A stretch of DNA of 64,000 nucleotides from Undaria pinnatifida (GCA_012845835.1 JABAKD010000004.1:9924732-9988731), one strand, 5' to 3'. Counted from the stretch's first letter, positions 7,501-16,241 are shown. Program-made: numbers and translations. The notes: generated from the letters alone by a model not told the origin.

Positions 7501-10300
7501 AACAAAAACAGGTTTCGTAGGTATGTAGAGGGGTTAAGCGCAAGACAAGAAAATAAAGAGGTCAAAATTAAGGGCCAACTTCAAACTAAGGAAAGACAGA
7601 ACAGGACCAGACCAGGGCAAAAAAAAAACCAGCATCGTACATATTTTTCAGCGAAAGACAAGACAAAAACACTATTTAACATTGACAGGCTTCCGCGCCA
7701 TTTATACTGTTGTGAGGTTAGTATTTTAGAATAGCGTTATCTCCCCATACACCTCGCGGCCAGTCCGTGTATTCCACCCCCCACACCCTATAACACCTCA
7801 GACCCGACACCTAATGTTACCTTAGACCCCACACCTAATGTTACCCCACGAAGTAGACCCATTTGACCTACCTGGTAATGCTACACTGCAAGTAACCCGA
7901 CTTGCATTAGTTTTCCTTTGTATACGAAGTATGCTGCATATCCCAATATCACATACATGCAACATAAACATATATTCTGCTACCCGCAAAAAGAATGGTC
8001 TCCCAATCGTGGATAGAGTTCTAATCGGGCTCTAAAGGGTTGTATTCGATGGTCCAAACAATCGTGTCCCTGGCTGACCTCGAAGATGCATTTGACGGGG
8101 AAGAGCGCGTCGAAAACGTCATCAGTGCACTGGGTAGCGAAATCCGATATGGTTCGAAGCCCCAAATGAAGAACAGCGACACCACCAACAACGACGTCAA
8201 ACTCACAACAGCAACATCACCAACATCAACAACAACAACCACCACAACCACAACAACGAAACAAACCCAAAATGGCGCTTTTTTGCTATTTGTACGGCGA
8301 AATAAATAACGGGTCTTAAGGAGAAGGGCATAACGAAATGGCATTTGCAAGAATGTGACCCTGAATGACCTCGTAGATGAAGTTGACGGAGAGGAGCGCA
8401 TTGAAGACGTCATCTGTGAACTGGGTAGCAAACTCGATCAGGTTCGAAGCCCCGATAACGGACAGCGTCACCAAAAACGCCGATGTCCAGAGTCCCACCC
8501 ACGCATACACGGGGAGGAACGGGAGACCTGCCACAGACGTGAAGCTGTAAGAAGTGAACCAATAGCGCGAGGCGTGGGGAGGGGCGGGGGGAGATACTTG
8601 ATATAATTAATGGGGCAGATACGCGACCGCATTGGGTCCGACGAGAGGGGGCAGGGGGGTTGGAAGGGTTGCGAGAAAAAAAACAACCATCACCGAATAT
8701 ATGGCAGACGATTGGCGTTAGGCGAAGGCAGAAACATAGGAAACGCGTCTGAGGAAGGCGAAGCGGTAAAGCTCACGGAAGCGGGGAATCTCGTACGTAA
8801 AGTTTCTTGAAAACTTTCCCCTCCCCTCCCCGCCCCTTCCGCCCCTACTCCCTCTCCTGACCCCTCCCCCCCCCCTCCGCCCGCCCGTCCTTTTTTTTTC
8901 ACAACACACAGATTCACACAGATCCATGTCCGCGGCGGGTCTCCCCTCCCCCCCAAGGCACCCCCACCTGTACAAGGACGTCATGAAGGCGAGGGTAAGG
9001 CCCGTGGGTCCGATGAACGTCATCGGCTGCCCCCCGAAAGCCGCGTACGCCATTCCGCCCACGCCGCACGAGATAACGTACTCGATGACACCCAGGGTGC
9101 CCTGCGTCACCTGGATATCCGCAAAAAAAAAAGGCGTGTTTATTACGAGGTACGGAAAAGGGGGGAAGGGGTTATACTCACTTAATGCAAAGAGCCTCGC
9201 ATTCCTACAACGCCGGGACGGAACAAGTCGAGTTTTCACCGATCAAAGCGACTCGCCGAACACCTCAAGGAGGTGCATCCCGCAAAAAAAGCCCCTGTGA
9301 GGCGGGGACTTCCGCCTCTTTTCCGCACCTTTTGCGGGGGGGGGGGGGGGGGGGGGTCAGAGGCATACAGTACGCGACACTCTGGTACCACGTAACCCTT
9401 CGACTGCCGCAAAAAAATGCCACTGTATCACTATATACCCTATAAATAGTTCCATGTATTCAAAGTGTTGTCCCAAAAAAATACAGGTGTAATTCCCATA
9501 ATGTTAAGAAACTCGTATCTCCTAGCTGGGGCCAGGTTTCAAGTTCTTGTGTAAGCTGGCTGGGTGCGCTCTCCTACAAAAGTTCCAGCAAAACAAAAAG
9601 GTATTACCCCGTACTTGGTATAATTGTTTTGTGTCAAAGCCGAGCCAAAAAATCTTGAGTTCCCAGCTTCTCAAGAGCCGTCACGCACTAGTATTTCGGG
9701 AACGACCAACCGGAGGGGAGTTGGACGGCGTGATGCCGGAAAAGGCGTTCCCAGGACCAGTGGGCAAGGTGATAGCGGCGCAAATCGACCCCCCCCCCTC
9801 TCCGCGCGCGCCTTTTTGTCCTCCGCTTTTGTCCTTGACTTCCCTATCGACTCCTTTGGAACTTGAGAGGGGGAAAGATACCAAAATACGACGTTTAAGC
9901 ATCGACCATTCGAAGCAACGTAAGCGTTTTTCTTTGGATATTGGTGACACATTTCGTATCCTAACCGCAACATGAACAGTACAACAACGAAAACAAGATG
10001 CACGACATACATAATGATCCCATTTGAATTGTTGCGCAGTGAACAGAGATGGTGGACAACATCGCACTTGCCATGTTTTTGGTCGCTGTACTCCCCGAGT
10101 CCCAAAAGGGTTCAAGCAGTCGCAAAAAATCAGCGAGCGACCGCGACCGCGCCCTCGTCGCGCGCGTGATCGTACGAACCTGAGTAGCGATACCCCCGAA
10201 TGCCACGGCTGGGAGGAGACACGCGAAGTAGAGGAACATGATCGCGGGAAGGGACTTGCGGTTCACACCATCGGTCCAATCAGACTTGTACACCTTAGAC
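1395..10300 (-). CDS. SLC4-family bicarbonate/anion (BOR-like) transporter, nine exons, both ends incomplete
   Basis: This gene encodes the membrane domain of an SLC4 transporter, a family that moves bicarbonate, other anions or borate across the plasma or plastid membrane. Nine minus-strand exons (10180-10300, 8968-9110, 8370-8544, 6535-6684, 6031-6132, 4514-4621, 4034-4198, 2572-2781, 1395-1520) join at AG/GT junctions into one open frame of about 434 residues. Family landmarks appear in the expected order: a SDWTDG lead-in, GQPMTFIGPTGL, a YAWVGLWT helix, FLSDFG, GRSWLVPLF, FFLDQNIS, KGPAYH, GLPW, SLNHVR and GKIPMAVVSGIFLYLG. The start codon and N-terminal exon were not found, nor the final helix after exon I, so the gene probably runs past position 1. 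Its introns carry decayed copies of its exon ends. SLC4 members in marine algae take part in carbon concentration, but the substrate here is not determined by sequence. Confidence 0.93.
1671..1990 (-). pseudogene. two decayed tandem copies of the start of SLC4 exon I
   Basis: Units of about 190-200 nt start near 1469 (the real exon), 1671 and 1860. On the minus strand each holds an acceptor, the words VMSG (1725 and 1915 downwards) and a diverged K.T.FD end, then stops matching at a TATATGGCGGTCG block. The acceptor AG is intact in both copies. Exon sequence after residue 17 or so is missing, so neither copy could replace exon I. Confidence 0.85.
2010..2510 (-). pseudogene. three decayed tandem copies of the end of SLC4 exon H
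   Basis: On the minus strand the end of exon H recurs near 2440-2510 (MSVVSSTDLCLG), 2195-2300 (LGKIPMAMVSGILLYL) and 2010-2085 (LLLRLGKVP). An intron-derived block (GGATGGATCAACCACAT) recurs between them near 2089, 2149, 2307 and 2369. The copies have lost the real donor and carry stops and frameshifts. They lie inside the intron that follows exon H. Confidence 0.85.
2572..2781 (-). CDS. SLC4 transporter exon H
   Basis: The exon has 210 nt, 70 codons, phase 0 at both ends. It begins with SLNHVR directly after the TVQ of exon G, and encodes TRATGFCVHALVLG and GKIPMAVVSGIFLYLG. These correspond to the E.R.TG and IPM.VL.GIFLY.G motifs of the family. The acceptor is GTTGCAG and the donor AAG/GTGGGT. 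Three decayed copies of its 3' end follow between 2010 and 2510. Confidence 0.96.
2886..2972. repeat. (AACCG)n microsatellite
   Basis: There are about 16 perfect AACCG pentamers, decaying to the right into AACCC/AACGA variants up to about 3030. The array lies in the SLC4 intron between exons G and H. It is close in composition to the ACCGC array at 28183. Confidence 0.97.
3180..3980 (-). pseudogene. array of decayed copies of the SLC4 exon G donor region
   Basis: A unit of 85-105 nt marked by CTTACGTACGTCCCACAAA recurs near 3221, 3312, 3669, 3757 and 3862. In four places (3185-3240, 3634-3690, 3828-3880, 3930-3975) the minus strand still reads a version of the end of exon G, such as CAATVQV, followed by the first intron bases. 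Donor bases vary: GT at 3828-3880, GC at 3185-3240, GA at 3930-3975. The array is interrupted by the insertion at 3364-3612. Confidence 0.8.
3364..3612. mobile_element. 249-bp TIR mini-element
   Basis: The left end AGGGTCGTTCCTAAC and the right end, read in reverse, AGGGCCGTTCCTAAC form inverted repeats that stay alignable for about 40 bp (the ATGTCAGGATTC and ATGTTTGGAATC words follow). The inside repeats GTCAGGATTCCTGAC-type palindromes. It has no coding capacity. It interrupts the array of exon G copies, so it is younger than that array. Confidence 0.75.
4034..4198 (-). CDS. SLC4 transporter exon G
   Basis: The exon has 165 nt, 55 codons, phase 0 at both ends. It encodes LFFLDQNISSRVVNSP, KGPAYHQDMLVLG and GLPWQCAATVQ. 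These match the best conserved part of the SLC4 family (DQNI, KG.A.H.D, GLPW..AATV). The acceptor is CCGACAG and the donor CAG/GTATGTG. The 3' end and the start of the intron are repeated several times between 3180 and 3980. Confidence 0.96.
4514..4621 (-). CDS. SLC4 transporter exon F
   Basis: The exon has 108 nt, 36 codons, phase 0 at both ends. It encodes VPSSFMLCKGRSWLVPLF and then the start of the next helix, ACALPAMLLT. The GRSWLV.PF motif is typical of SLC4 proteins just before the DQNI helix. The acceptor is CGAAAAG, a weak purine-rich site, and the donor ACG/GTAAGC. Confidence 0.9.
4915..4997. mobile_element. TTAA-type mini-element (copy 1)
   Basis: This is a member of a family of about 85 bp with the core CACTAATTCCAAGTA and then AACGGGTTTCCAGTT. 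It begins with TTAACCCCTTTAGAGC and ends with GAAGGGGCG. The ends are inverted repeats (CCCCTT/AAGGGG). It lies in the SLC4 intron between exons E and F. Confidence 0.7.
5713..5868 (+). repeat. dispersed repeat D1, copy 1
   Basis: The blocks TCAGCTGTGAT, TATTCTTCCACTTCAGAG, GACTGGAGCCTGTCCTGTGA and ATGCGGGTTAAT match a second copy at 13896-14044 in the same order and orientation. There is no coding capacity. It lies in the SLC4 intron between exons E and F. Confidence 0.8.
6031..6132 (-). CDS. SLC4 transporter exon E
   Basis: The exon has 102 nt, 34 codons, phase 0 at both ends. It encodes FLSDFGPLVVIVAMS and a short loop ending FLD. The SDFG.P motif followed by a hydrophobic helix is standard in SLC4 proteins. 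The acceptor is AAATAG and the donor GAC/GTGAGAG. Confidence 0.9.
6535..6684 (-). CDS. SLC4 transporter exon D
   Basis: The exon has 150 nt, exactly 50 codons, phase 0 at both ends. It covers the loop and helix after IYE: AVRSLLRNFSPAVAGYS, then ALMSLNIAVATYVGCR. The acceptor is TTGCAG and the donor GGG/GTAAGC. Its first part is repeated in decayed form at 6963-7060, with the acceptor AG kept. Confidence 0.88.
6963..7060 (-). pseudogene. decayed copy of the start of SLC4 exon D
   Basis: On the minus strand an acceptor AAGCGCAG is followed by AVQTLLRNFIQAVAGYSQA, a close copy of the first 19 residues of exon D. A short Gly/Glu/Arg insert, ALMK and loss of homology follow. The copy lies about 370 nt upstream of the real exon in the same intron. 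If used, it would add residues but lacks the rest of exon D. Confidence 0.88.
8040..8165 (-). pseudogene. frameshifted copy of the end of SLC4 exon C
   Basis: On the minus strand the segment reads GASNHI and then, after a one-base insertion, DFATQCTDDVFDALFPVKC and IFE, followed by GTCAGCCAGGG. The real exon has GASNLIEFATQFTDD, NFIYE and GTCATTCAGGG. Donor GT and exon end are both kept, but the extra base breaks the frame. It lies about 200 nt below the true exon C in the intron. Confidence 0.92.
8370..8544 (-). CDS. SLC4 transporter exon C
   Basis: The exon has 175 nt: one completing base plus 58 codons. It encodes LPFLPVYAWVGLWT and then GASNLIEFATQFTDD and NALLSVNFIYE, a stretch strongly conserved in the family. 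The acceptor is CTTACAG and the donor GAG/GTCATT. The exon ends in phase 0. The last 80 nt or so and the donor are duplicated, with a frameshift, at 8040-8165. Confidence 0.95.
8968..9110 (-). CDS. SLC4 transporter exon B
   Basis: The exon has 143 nt: 47 codons plus two bases. It encodes LGVIEYVISCGVGGMAYA and the GQPMTFIGPTGLTLAF segment. The latter corresponds to the conserved half-helix around the anion site in SLC4 proteins (GAQPLLVVGFSGP in the AE1 type). The acceptor is ATCCAG and the donor AG/GTGGGG. The last two bases (AG) pair with the first base of exon C to make a Ser codon. Confidence 0.93.
9185..9335. repeat. dispersed repeat D2, copy 1
   Basis: The words CTACAACGCCGGGACGGA and GTTTTCACCGATCA recur at about 38750-38800 (CACAACGCCGGGACGGA, GTTTTCACGGACCA). 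They recur in reverse near 40390-40420 (TCCGTCCCGTCATTGTAGGA). The copies lie in the SLC4 and CruP introns. Confidence 0.65.
9336..9356. repeat. G21 homopolymer
   Basis: A run of 21 G on the plus strand, in the SLC4 intron between exons A and B. A run this long is unstable and could stall replication or fold as a quadruplex. Confidence 0.95.
10180..10300 (-). CDS. SLC4 transporter exon A (first recognised)
   Basis: The exon has 121 nt: one base completing a codon, then 40 codons. It encodes the SDWTDG lead-in and the first membrane helix, FLYFACLLPAVAFG, which is the usual opening of the SLC4 membrane domain. The acceptor is GGCCAG and the donor CAG/GTTCG. No start codon lies in the exon, so at least one more 5' exon should exist above 10300. 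A broken copy of its 5' edge lies at 10358-10464. Confidence 0.9.
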
Positions 10301-10357
10301 CTGGCCGCCGGGGGTTTCACGCGAAAAGGAAACAACAGAGCGGCGCAATTGATTCAA

Positions 10358-10464
10358 GATGAATCCAACCAGACTTGTACACCTTCGCTCTGGAAAACGG
10401 GGAGAGTGTCGCGCGAGCTTCACGGCGAAACGGAACGGCAGAGAGGCGCAATTGATCGAAGAGG
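10358..10464 (-). pseudogene. decayed copy of the start of SLC4 exon A
   Basis: The block CAGACTTGTACACCTT recurs at 10281 (the true exon) and 10370. The block GCGCAATTGAT recurs at 10344 and 10446. The copy thus carries the acceptor, the word KVYKSGW (KVYKSDW in the true exon) and the intron end. The tandem unit is about 90-100 nt. Confidence 0.85.
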
Positions 10465-11295
10465 GCTCCGACTTGTTGCCGGGTGGGAACTGGACCCGAC
10501 ACTATGACACCCATTAATTTCACCATAACACCAAAATCCTTTAGAGCTCCGCAAACACTGGCACCATCGGTTACACTAGTGTAATTACCACGGACAGCAA
10601 CACTAAAATGACGGGAGAACCGAAAGGAATTCGTCGACGGCCTGCAAAATGGCCGCACCCTGTTGTTACAAGGACCAGTAAGGAAAATACGATACGAAGG
10701 AGATCATGGTTTTGACCCCTCGGCTGACCGCCCTCCACACACAAAAAGTAGCATAATAAAGCCAGACCAGACTTAAGCAAGCAAGACCAAAAGACCGGTC
10801 TCAAAGCACACAAAAAGTACGCGACAGCACATAATCATTCATCCGTTTAAGGCTTTCAGGCCCGAGTTTTGAACGAAAATAGGAATATGGCCTCTTTTGT
10901 ACTGGAAATAGTGTTAGACACACTCTGCCTCTTGAGAACATGGGAATTCCAGCCTGGCCAGAAACAAGATAAACATATATAAAATCATTCCTTGGTGTCA
11001 TGGACTTTGGTCCGGAGTTTTTTGTCTCGGCCTAAGTATGCGATTCGCGGAACTGGAATTCTCGGTCGAATATGGCTTGGTTCGAGCGCCGCCTTCGGGG
11101 GGCGGCTCCAACGCCCCTCGCCCTGCCGTGTCCGTTCCGCACATCGACGTGAACGCGGACGGGCGCCGAGCGAGACGAGCGAGTGTCGAGGAGGAATTTT
11201 GGAAAAATTGTTGAATCTTAATGGCTGCAACGCCTGAATGATTTACAAAATTGGCATCATTTCCAAACGGTACGTGATTATGTTTGGAATTTTGC
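10465..11295. other. unassigned region above SLC4 exon A
   Basis: The missing 5' exon or exons of the SLC4 gene should lie here or further right. A faint relative of the TTAA mini-element sits near 10540-10575 (CCTTTAGAGCTCCGCAAAC). No convincing N-terminal exon was found on the minus strand. Confidence 0.4.
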
Positions 11296-11530
11296 GTACC
11301 GGGTGAGAACAGCAGTATGTACGGCGAGCATGAACGCCAACTGACGGCATTGATTGGCAAACACACAACATCAGGTGCAAGCAGCAGCAGTAGCCGAAGG
11401 GCAAAACTTCTAGCACATACTGCAGCAACTAGTAGCAACCAGAACCACAGCAGATAGCTCAAAGTGCAGCACGAGTGCAGTTGGCAAGTTTAGTCGTACA
11501 CGCATCACTCTGTCCAATAGCCTATATATA
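11296..11530. repeat. direct repeat DR1, left copy
   Basis: About 230 bp, from TGGGTGAGAACAGCAGTATG-like sequence to ATCACTCTGTCCAATA, repeated nearly unchanged at 11762-11990. On the minus strand both copies open an identical hydrophobic frame beginning MSYLLWFWLLLVAAVCARSF. The 230 bp between the copies is unique. Confidence 0.9.
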
Positions 11531-11761
11531 ACAGCATCTCAAGCAGGTAGAAGAGCCGTCTCTTCGGCCTTTGGCCTTGGCTTTAGCACGGCCGCTGACA
11601 CTCCAGGCAGCCTCTGCTGTAGGCATGAACGAGTGCGGTTGATTCGCAGCGAACTATCCCGCTGTGCTCGCCTCTATGTGGCCATTGTCCATGCCATTTC
11701 ATGTCACCTCCCTTCTGTTTTGAGCTCGTCGTCGTGCCGTCGAGGTACGAGGAAACCCGTA

Positions 11762-11990
11762 CGTACTGGGTGAGAACAGCAGTATGTACGACGAGCATGA
11801 ACGCCAACTGACAACATTGGCAGACACACAACATCAGGTGCAGCAGCAGTAGCCGAAGGGCGAAACTTCTAGCACATACAGCAGCAACTAGTAGCAACCA
11901 GAACCACAGCAGATAGCTCAAAGTGCAGTACGAGTGCCGTTGGCAAGTTTAGTCGTACACGCATCACTCTGTCCAATATATAACAACCGT
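11762..11990. repeat. direct repeat DR1, right copy
   Basis: Matches 11296-11530 with few differences (a short deletion near 11815, and one fewer CAG in the CAGCAG run). It ends in CCAATATATAACAAC. The high identity suggests a recent duplication. An LTR pair is possible, but I see no primer site or TG...CA ends. Confidence 0.85.
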
Positions 11991-13895
11991 GTTATGTTCA
12001 TATTGATGGAGAAAAAAATACCAGGTCGTATTACATTTATTTCCTGTAAGAATGATACGTCGTACGAGCGGACGTTCTGATTCTGGTGCCGTGAGACCAT
12101 CGAGCACACCGCATGTTTTACCCAAACAAGAGCCAACAAGAGGCAGCGCACAGGGGCCCCCAACACAGAGACACGTGACAACCACGGCCAGCTGTCGGTC
12201 GCGTAATTGTCCGGTGGTCCGTGCTTCCGTGGGTGTATCGGAAGTCGTTCGTAGTACTGCTGTAGATCGTCGAAAAACCACGTGGCATCAGACGTATTTA
12301 AGCCTTGAGGTTAGGTCTTAAGTACTTCCAACTGGAAGAGCAAGGCCATTCGATATTTCGACCTAACGCATGAAAAAAAAAACACATGTCTAAAACTCGA
12401 AATAGTGGTCTCTTTCAGTACGCATAAAAAAGAAAGCCGAGGTAAGATCAAACTACTTGAAAATAGACTATGATATTTCTGCACTACTCCAGACGCAGAT
12501 GGCAAGACGAGGATTTATGTCATCAGTCAGCACATGAGTGGGTGGAAACTTCGAGAAAGACCCTCCCCTGCCCATGCTACTGTGCGAGCTTGAACAAACG
12601 GCCAAAACAAATAACTGGTGCCTGGCAAAAACATTGAGTGCTTCGTACTCCATACTCGCTTCATATGTAGGATACCTCGCAGGCGTCTGCCGCCTTCGGT
12701 GTGCCTCAGTGTGGCAGTCAGTACAGCAGCACAGCAGGACTGGCCCTCAACCCGGATCAAATTTCCACCCTCGAAATGTAGGCATTCGCGGGAAAGAGGC
12801 AACAGGGTTGTAAACTGCAGCAGCTCCGGCCATGCGCTACGTCGGGAACAAAAAAAAATGTGTCATCGAAAAATTAAAGCCTCAGGACGAGAGAGCAGGA
12901 GCGCGAGCGCGCGACGAACTATGTCAGAGTCCCAGCTCTCTGACCGCAGAGAATGCCAGGGTAGGAGGAGTCTCGCGGGCGTTTTCCACCGGCTAGTTGT
13001 GCTGTAGTTGGGTTGGCTGTTGGGGTGCTGGTTGTCTGTGTGTTGTGCTGTGTTGTTTTTGTTTTGTGGTGTGTTGTGTTGTGTGTGTGCGCTCGATCCT
13101 CGTGAATGAACAAGGGCTCCTTTTCAAGTTATAGTTCGTAGAGGCATGCAGCTCCACGAGAGTGGGACGCCTCTGACCACCGCCAACGTTCCTGATCTGA
13201 TGGTGTTGTACACGCAGGTTGATTAACCCGGGTTGGGGATACACCAAGCGGCTTGCTAGGTTGAACGTTGCAATTACTGCGTGGGTGTTGTGCTGTGCTG
13301 CTGCTGCAGAGTGTCTGCCGTTGCCTCGAGCTTTTGTCGTCTGAAATGCTGTTGTTTGCTGGAAAATACTCGGAAAATTGCTTCAAATATGCACTTGGGC
13401 CGAAATCTGCCCGTGTGCATATTTTGGGAAAATTCACATCTCACCGTGGTCTGCCGTGGTCGTTAGGTCGATAAAATAGACCTATTTTCTAGACAATTTG
13501 AAACACGATAGGGCTTAATTTGGTTTAGAGCCAAAAATATAGGCATATCGTCAGGCTTAAATACGTCTATCGTGCTGGTGGCAAGACTCGCCAGTAGACC
13601 CCCCAAAATGTATTTACCTTTTCTTTTTCTTGGCCCCATGCACCCATTTATTTCCTTTCCTTTCTCTTCTTTGTTTGTTTCTTTTTTCCAATTGACTTGC
13701 GTCTGTTGTGCGCATGCGTAGTGATAGATACCACGTGTAATATATACGTGGTAGTCTTTCTTGGTTGGCAAGCGGTATAGTCGGTTTTCCAAGGCGCGAG
13801 TAATGAGACGTATGCACCGGTATGGACCTGGCACATCGTAGACTGACTCCCGATTTCACTTTTATATGTTTTTGGTGGAGGCATGAATTAATTGC
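11991..13895. other. no recognisable gene; GT-rich low-complexity tract
   Basis: I recognise nothing coding here. 13013-13092 is a GT-rich run (TGTGTTGTGCTGTGTTG-like) without a strict period. The open frames on both strands are short and low in complexity. Confidence 0.5.
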
Positions 13896-14044
13896 GTCGT
13901 CATCAGCTGTGATTTATGCGTGTACCACCTTTGGTTTGTGTTTTTCCCCTAGGGTATTCCTCAGCTCCAGAGTGACTGGAGCCTGTCCTGTGACCACGGA
14001 CTTGATTATGCGAGTTAATGTGAGAACGACAACAACAACAACAA
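13896..14044 (+). repeat. dispersed repeat D1, copy 2
   Basis: This is the partner of 5713-5868. It shares GACTGGAGCCTGTCCTGTGA and ATGCGAGTTAATGTGAG, and ends in a (CAA)n-rich run as the first copy does. A SINE or mini-element origin is possible, but the ends are not clear. Confidence 0.8.
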
Positions 14045-14199
14045 CTGAAATATTGCCTGTTTCTTGACCTTTCAGCTGCTTCCTGCAAACTTGGTTTTTC
14101 TGCCAAGACGATTTTGAACTTTTTCGCGATTTTTTCTTCTTTTTTGTCTAGTAAGTTGAACTTCTTACCGCCGCTAATTGCCGCCTGACAGCTGTGCAT

Positions 14200-14455
14200 T
14201 AGTCGCGGAACGGTCCAGCTTTGGCTTTTCTTTGATTCGCACCATTTGTTTTGTACTTGACGAAGCTTCAGCGGCTGAGATCTGGGCTTGGCTCATCAGC
14301 TCGACACCGCCCAGCACCCCATCGCAGCGCTGTAGCTTACAGCAACGAAGCGCCGTGCAGTGCCCTGCGATGCCCTGCGGCTCAGCTCAGCAGCGCACCG
14401 CTAGCTCAGCAGAGCGACGCGCTATGCTTTGCCGTGCTCTGCCATCGCGGTCGTT
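14200..14455 (+). repeat. dispersed repeat D3, copy 1
   Basis: The sequence GGAACGGTCCAGCTTT, then TTTTGTACTTGACGAAG and a GCTCAGCTCAGC-rich part with GCCGTGCAGT, matches a second copy at 21615-22030. The inside is a loose tandem of CAGC/GCCGTGC words that varies in length between the copies. Confidence 0.7.
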
Positions 14456-14621
14456 CGTTATTCATGATATCTAAAACTCCGCGTTCGCTGATATTTAGGT
14501 ATTTGGCGCTTTATTCTATACATATCGCGTCAACCATCGTAATATCATACACTCAATATGGGGGAGGGAATGTAATCTCTATGCAAAGATCCTGTTTTTT
14601 TTTAATCATTTGTCAGCCGGC

Positions 14622-14960
14622 CGCCCCGGTGGTCGATTAATAATAGTGGTTTTACCCTCGAACACTACTAACGTTTGGTTGTCCTTGAGTTCGACACCCA
14701 CCACGATGAGATTTGACTTTATTTGCAAAAATGCAAAAAAAAAAAACAGGCATCAATCAACTGCTGAGAGCGCCTAGCAGCGTGGGTTGGTTCGACGCGA
14801 GTCGACGAGGGAAGAAAATAAATGCTGGATTCTCCTGGCGGTAAAAATGAAAGCACGTGCCGAAGTGGGGAGGGAGGAGGAGGGCCCGCTATTGACCCCG
14901 GATCTGAGTTACTACTGGGAGGGAGCGCGAGAGTGGTGCGGGGATAATAAATGGGATGAA
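14622..14960 (+). mobile_element. SINE-1 (tRNA-head SINE-like element), copy 1
   Basis: The 5' head CGCCCCGGTGGTCGATTA and TTGAGTTCGACACCCACCA looks like a tRNA with A and B box regions. The body matches 56083-56416 throughout, including AGCGCCTA.CAGCGTGGG, GAGTCGACGAGGGAAGAA, GCACGTGC and GGGCCCGCTAT. It ends near GGATAATAAATGGGATG. The A box is broken by an insertion in this copy. There is no coding capacity. Confidence 0.85.
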
Positions 14961-15750
14961 GAAAAAAATGTTGCAAAGGTATATTATTATTACTACCAGT
15001 AAATAATATGTCAGTCTCTAGGAAATACGCACGGCACTATCAGCAGTCGTCATGGTAGAGACACTCCGGATATTATGCATAGAGAGGACGCGTCCAATTT
15101 CGACAACGTGAAAGCCCCCACGAAGAAAAGACAGCAGACACACATATCCCGCCTTCCCGAGAAAAACAGAGAAGAAGCGCTACGCCAACCTCCCGTACGA
15201 GCAAAGCCACCCCCGCACCAATCTTAGACAACGCCGCCTCAACACGAGATCGCCCTCCTCTTCTACGTTTTCCTCCTCGCCCGCTACCACGCAGACCAAT
15301 CAATGCGACAGCCTTCACGTAACAAACAAAGCAATCTTCTTCCAAAACCTCGCCGGCTGACATGTCCTCATGTCGACGTTTGATGCAAACCGACTTTGCA
15401 TCCTGTCGACTTCGAACCTCCATTGCCACGGGGACAGCAGTGCAGTCTCTTCATTAATGCCAAGGCCTCTTTTGTTTCGCCTAGAGGCGACGCAGGTTCT
15501 CAATAATACTCTTTTCGGTATTTTTGTTTGATAGACGCCAACTTTTACTTGACGGCGCATTTAATAGTTTGTTTCGCCTATCCTTGCCTTCTTTATTGTA
15601 TAATATTACGTTTTTTCTTTTGTCAAAGCATGACTTTCAGAATCCCATGTATGTTCGTATGAAACTCTTGGCATTACTTCAAAGTTCAATGCATGCCAAA
15701 TCGGACAGCTACACCTTAAGTGGTCGAAGTGCTGCCCTGCCCTACCCAAA
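14961..15750. other. no recognisable gene
   Basis: The longest open frame is 118 codons on the minus strand (15073-15429), Arg/Gly-rich with no motif I know. It has no paired splice context. I leave it unassigned. Confidence 0.4.
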
Positions 15751-15782
15751 GCATGGGCGCCGGCGAGTGCCGGCGCCCATGC
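15751..15782. repeat. perfect 14-bp stem hairpin
   Basis: GCATGGGCGCCGGC at 15751-15764 and its exact complement at 15769-15782 are separated by the loop GAGT. The very GC-rich stem stands in otherwise AT-richer DNA. Confidence 0.95.
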
Positions 15783-15814
15783 GGAGCCCTTGTATTTCAT
15801 AAAATTATTCTAAG

Positions 15815-15876
15815 GACGTCAGCTGTGAGTTCGACGAATTTAGGGTCGATACTCATCTTTGCAAGCTGCGTTGTTG
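15815..15876 (+). repeat. dispersed repeat D4, copy 1
   Basis: CAGCTGTGAGTTCGACGAA and ACTCATCTTTGCAAGCTG recur at 56483-56535 in the same order. Shorter relatives of the CTCACAGCTGACG word lie at 22190, 22352 and 42570. Confidence 0.6.
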
Positions 15877-16241
15877 GTATTTGTAATTTACTATGTGGGT
15901 GAGTTGTTTCACTTAATGGGAGGGGTCCTACCGTATTATTTGGTTTTTTACATTTTTGTACATGGAGTATTTAATATATATATACATATATTCTATATAT
16001 ATTTTTTTTTTCTCCACTGTGATGGTTGGTGTTCGTACCTTTGCTCTAGGTGGGAATTTTGAGCTAGAAACAAGAGATTCTTAACTTTAACTGGCTGTCG
16101 CATACCAGGTACTGTATTGGCCAGAGTTTGGTTTCGAGCACAAGTCGAGCCGTCTTTTCTTAATTCTCGATTTCCTAATCCTACAACTAGTGTGTTTGCT
16201 GAACAAGCAATGATGAATACACGGCACACATATGCTACGCT

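Noticed and set aside
8040-8309. Plus-strand frame of 89 codons
   Set aside because: It is the antisense shadow of the duplicated SLC4 exon C end followed by a CAA-type low-complexity run.
11296-11990. LTR retrotransposon
   Set aside because: The repeats are close together (about 230 bp apart). They lack TG...CA ends, a primer site and any polymerase frame.
15073-15429. Minus-strand frame of 118 codons
   Set aside because: It has no motif, no splice partner and no repeat or codon evidence. This length is expected by chance in 64 kb.
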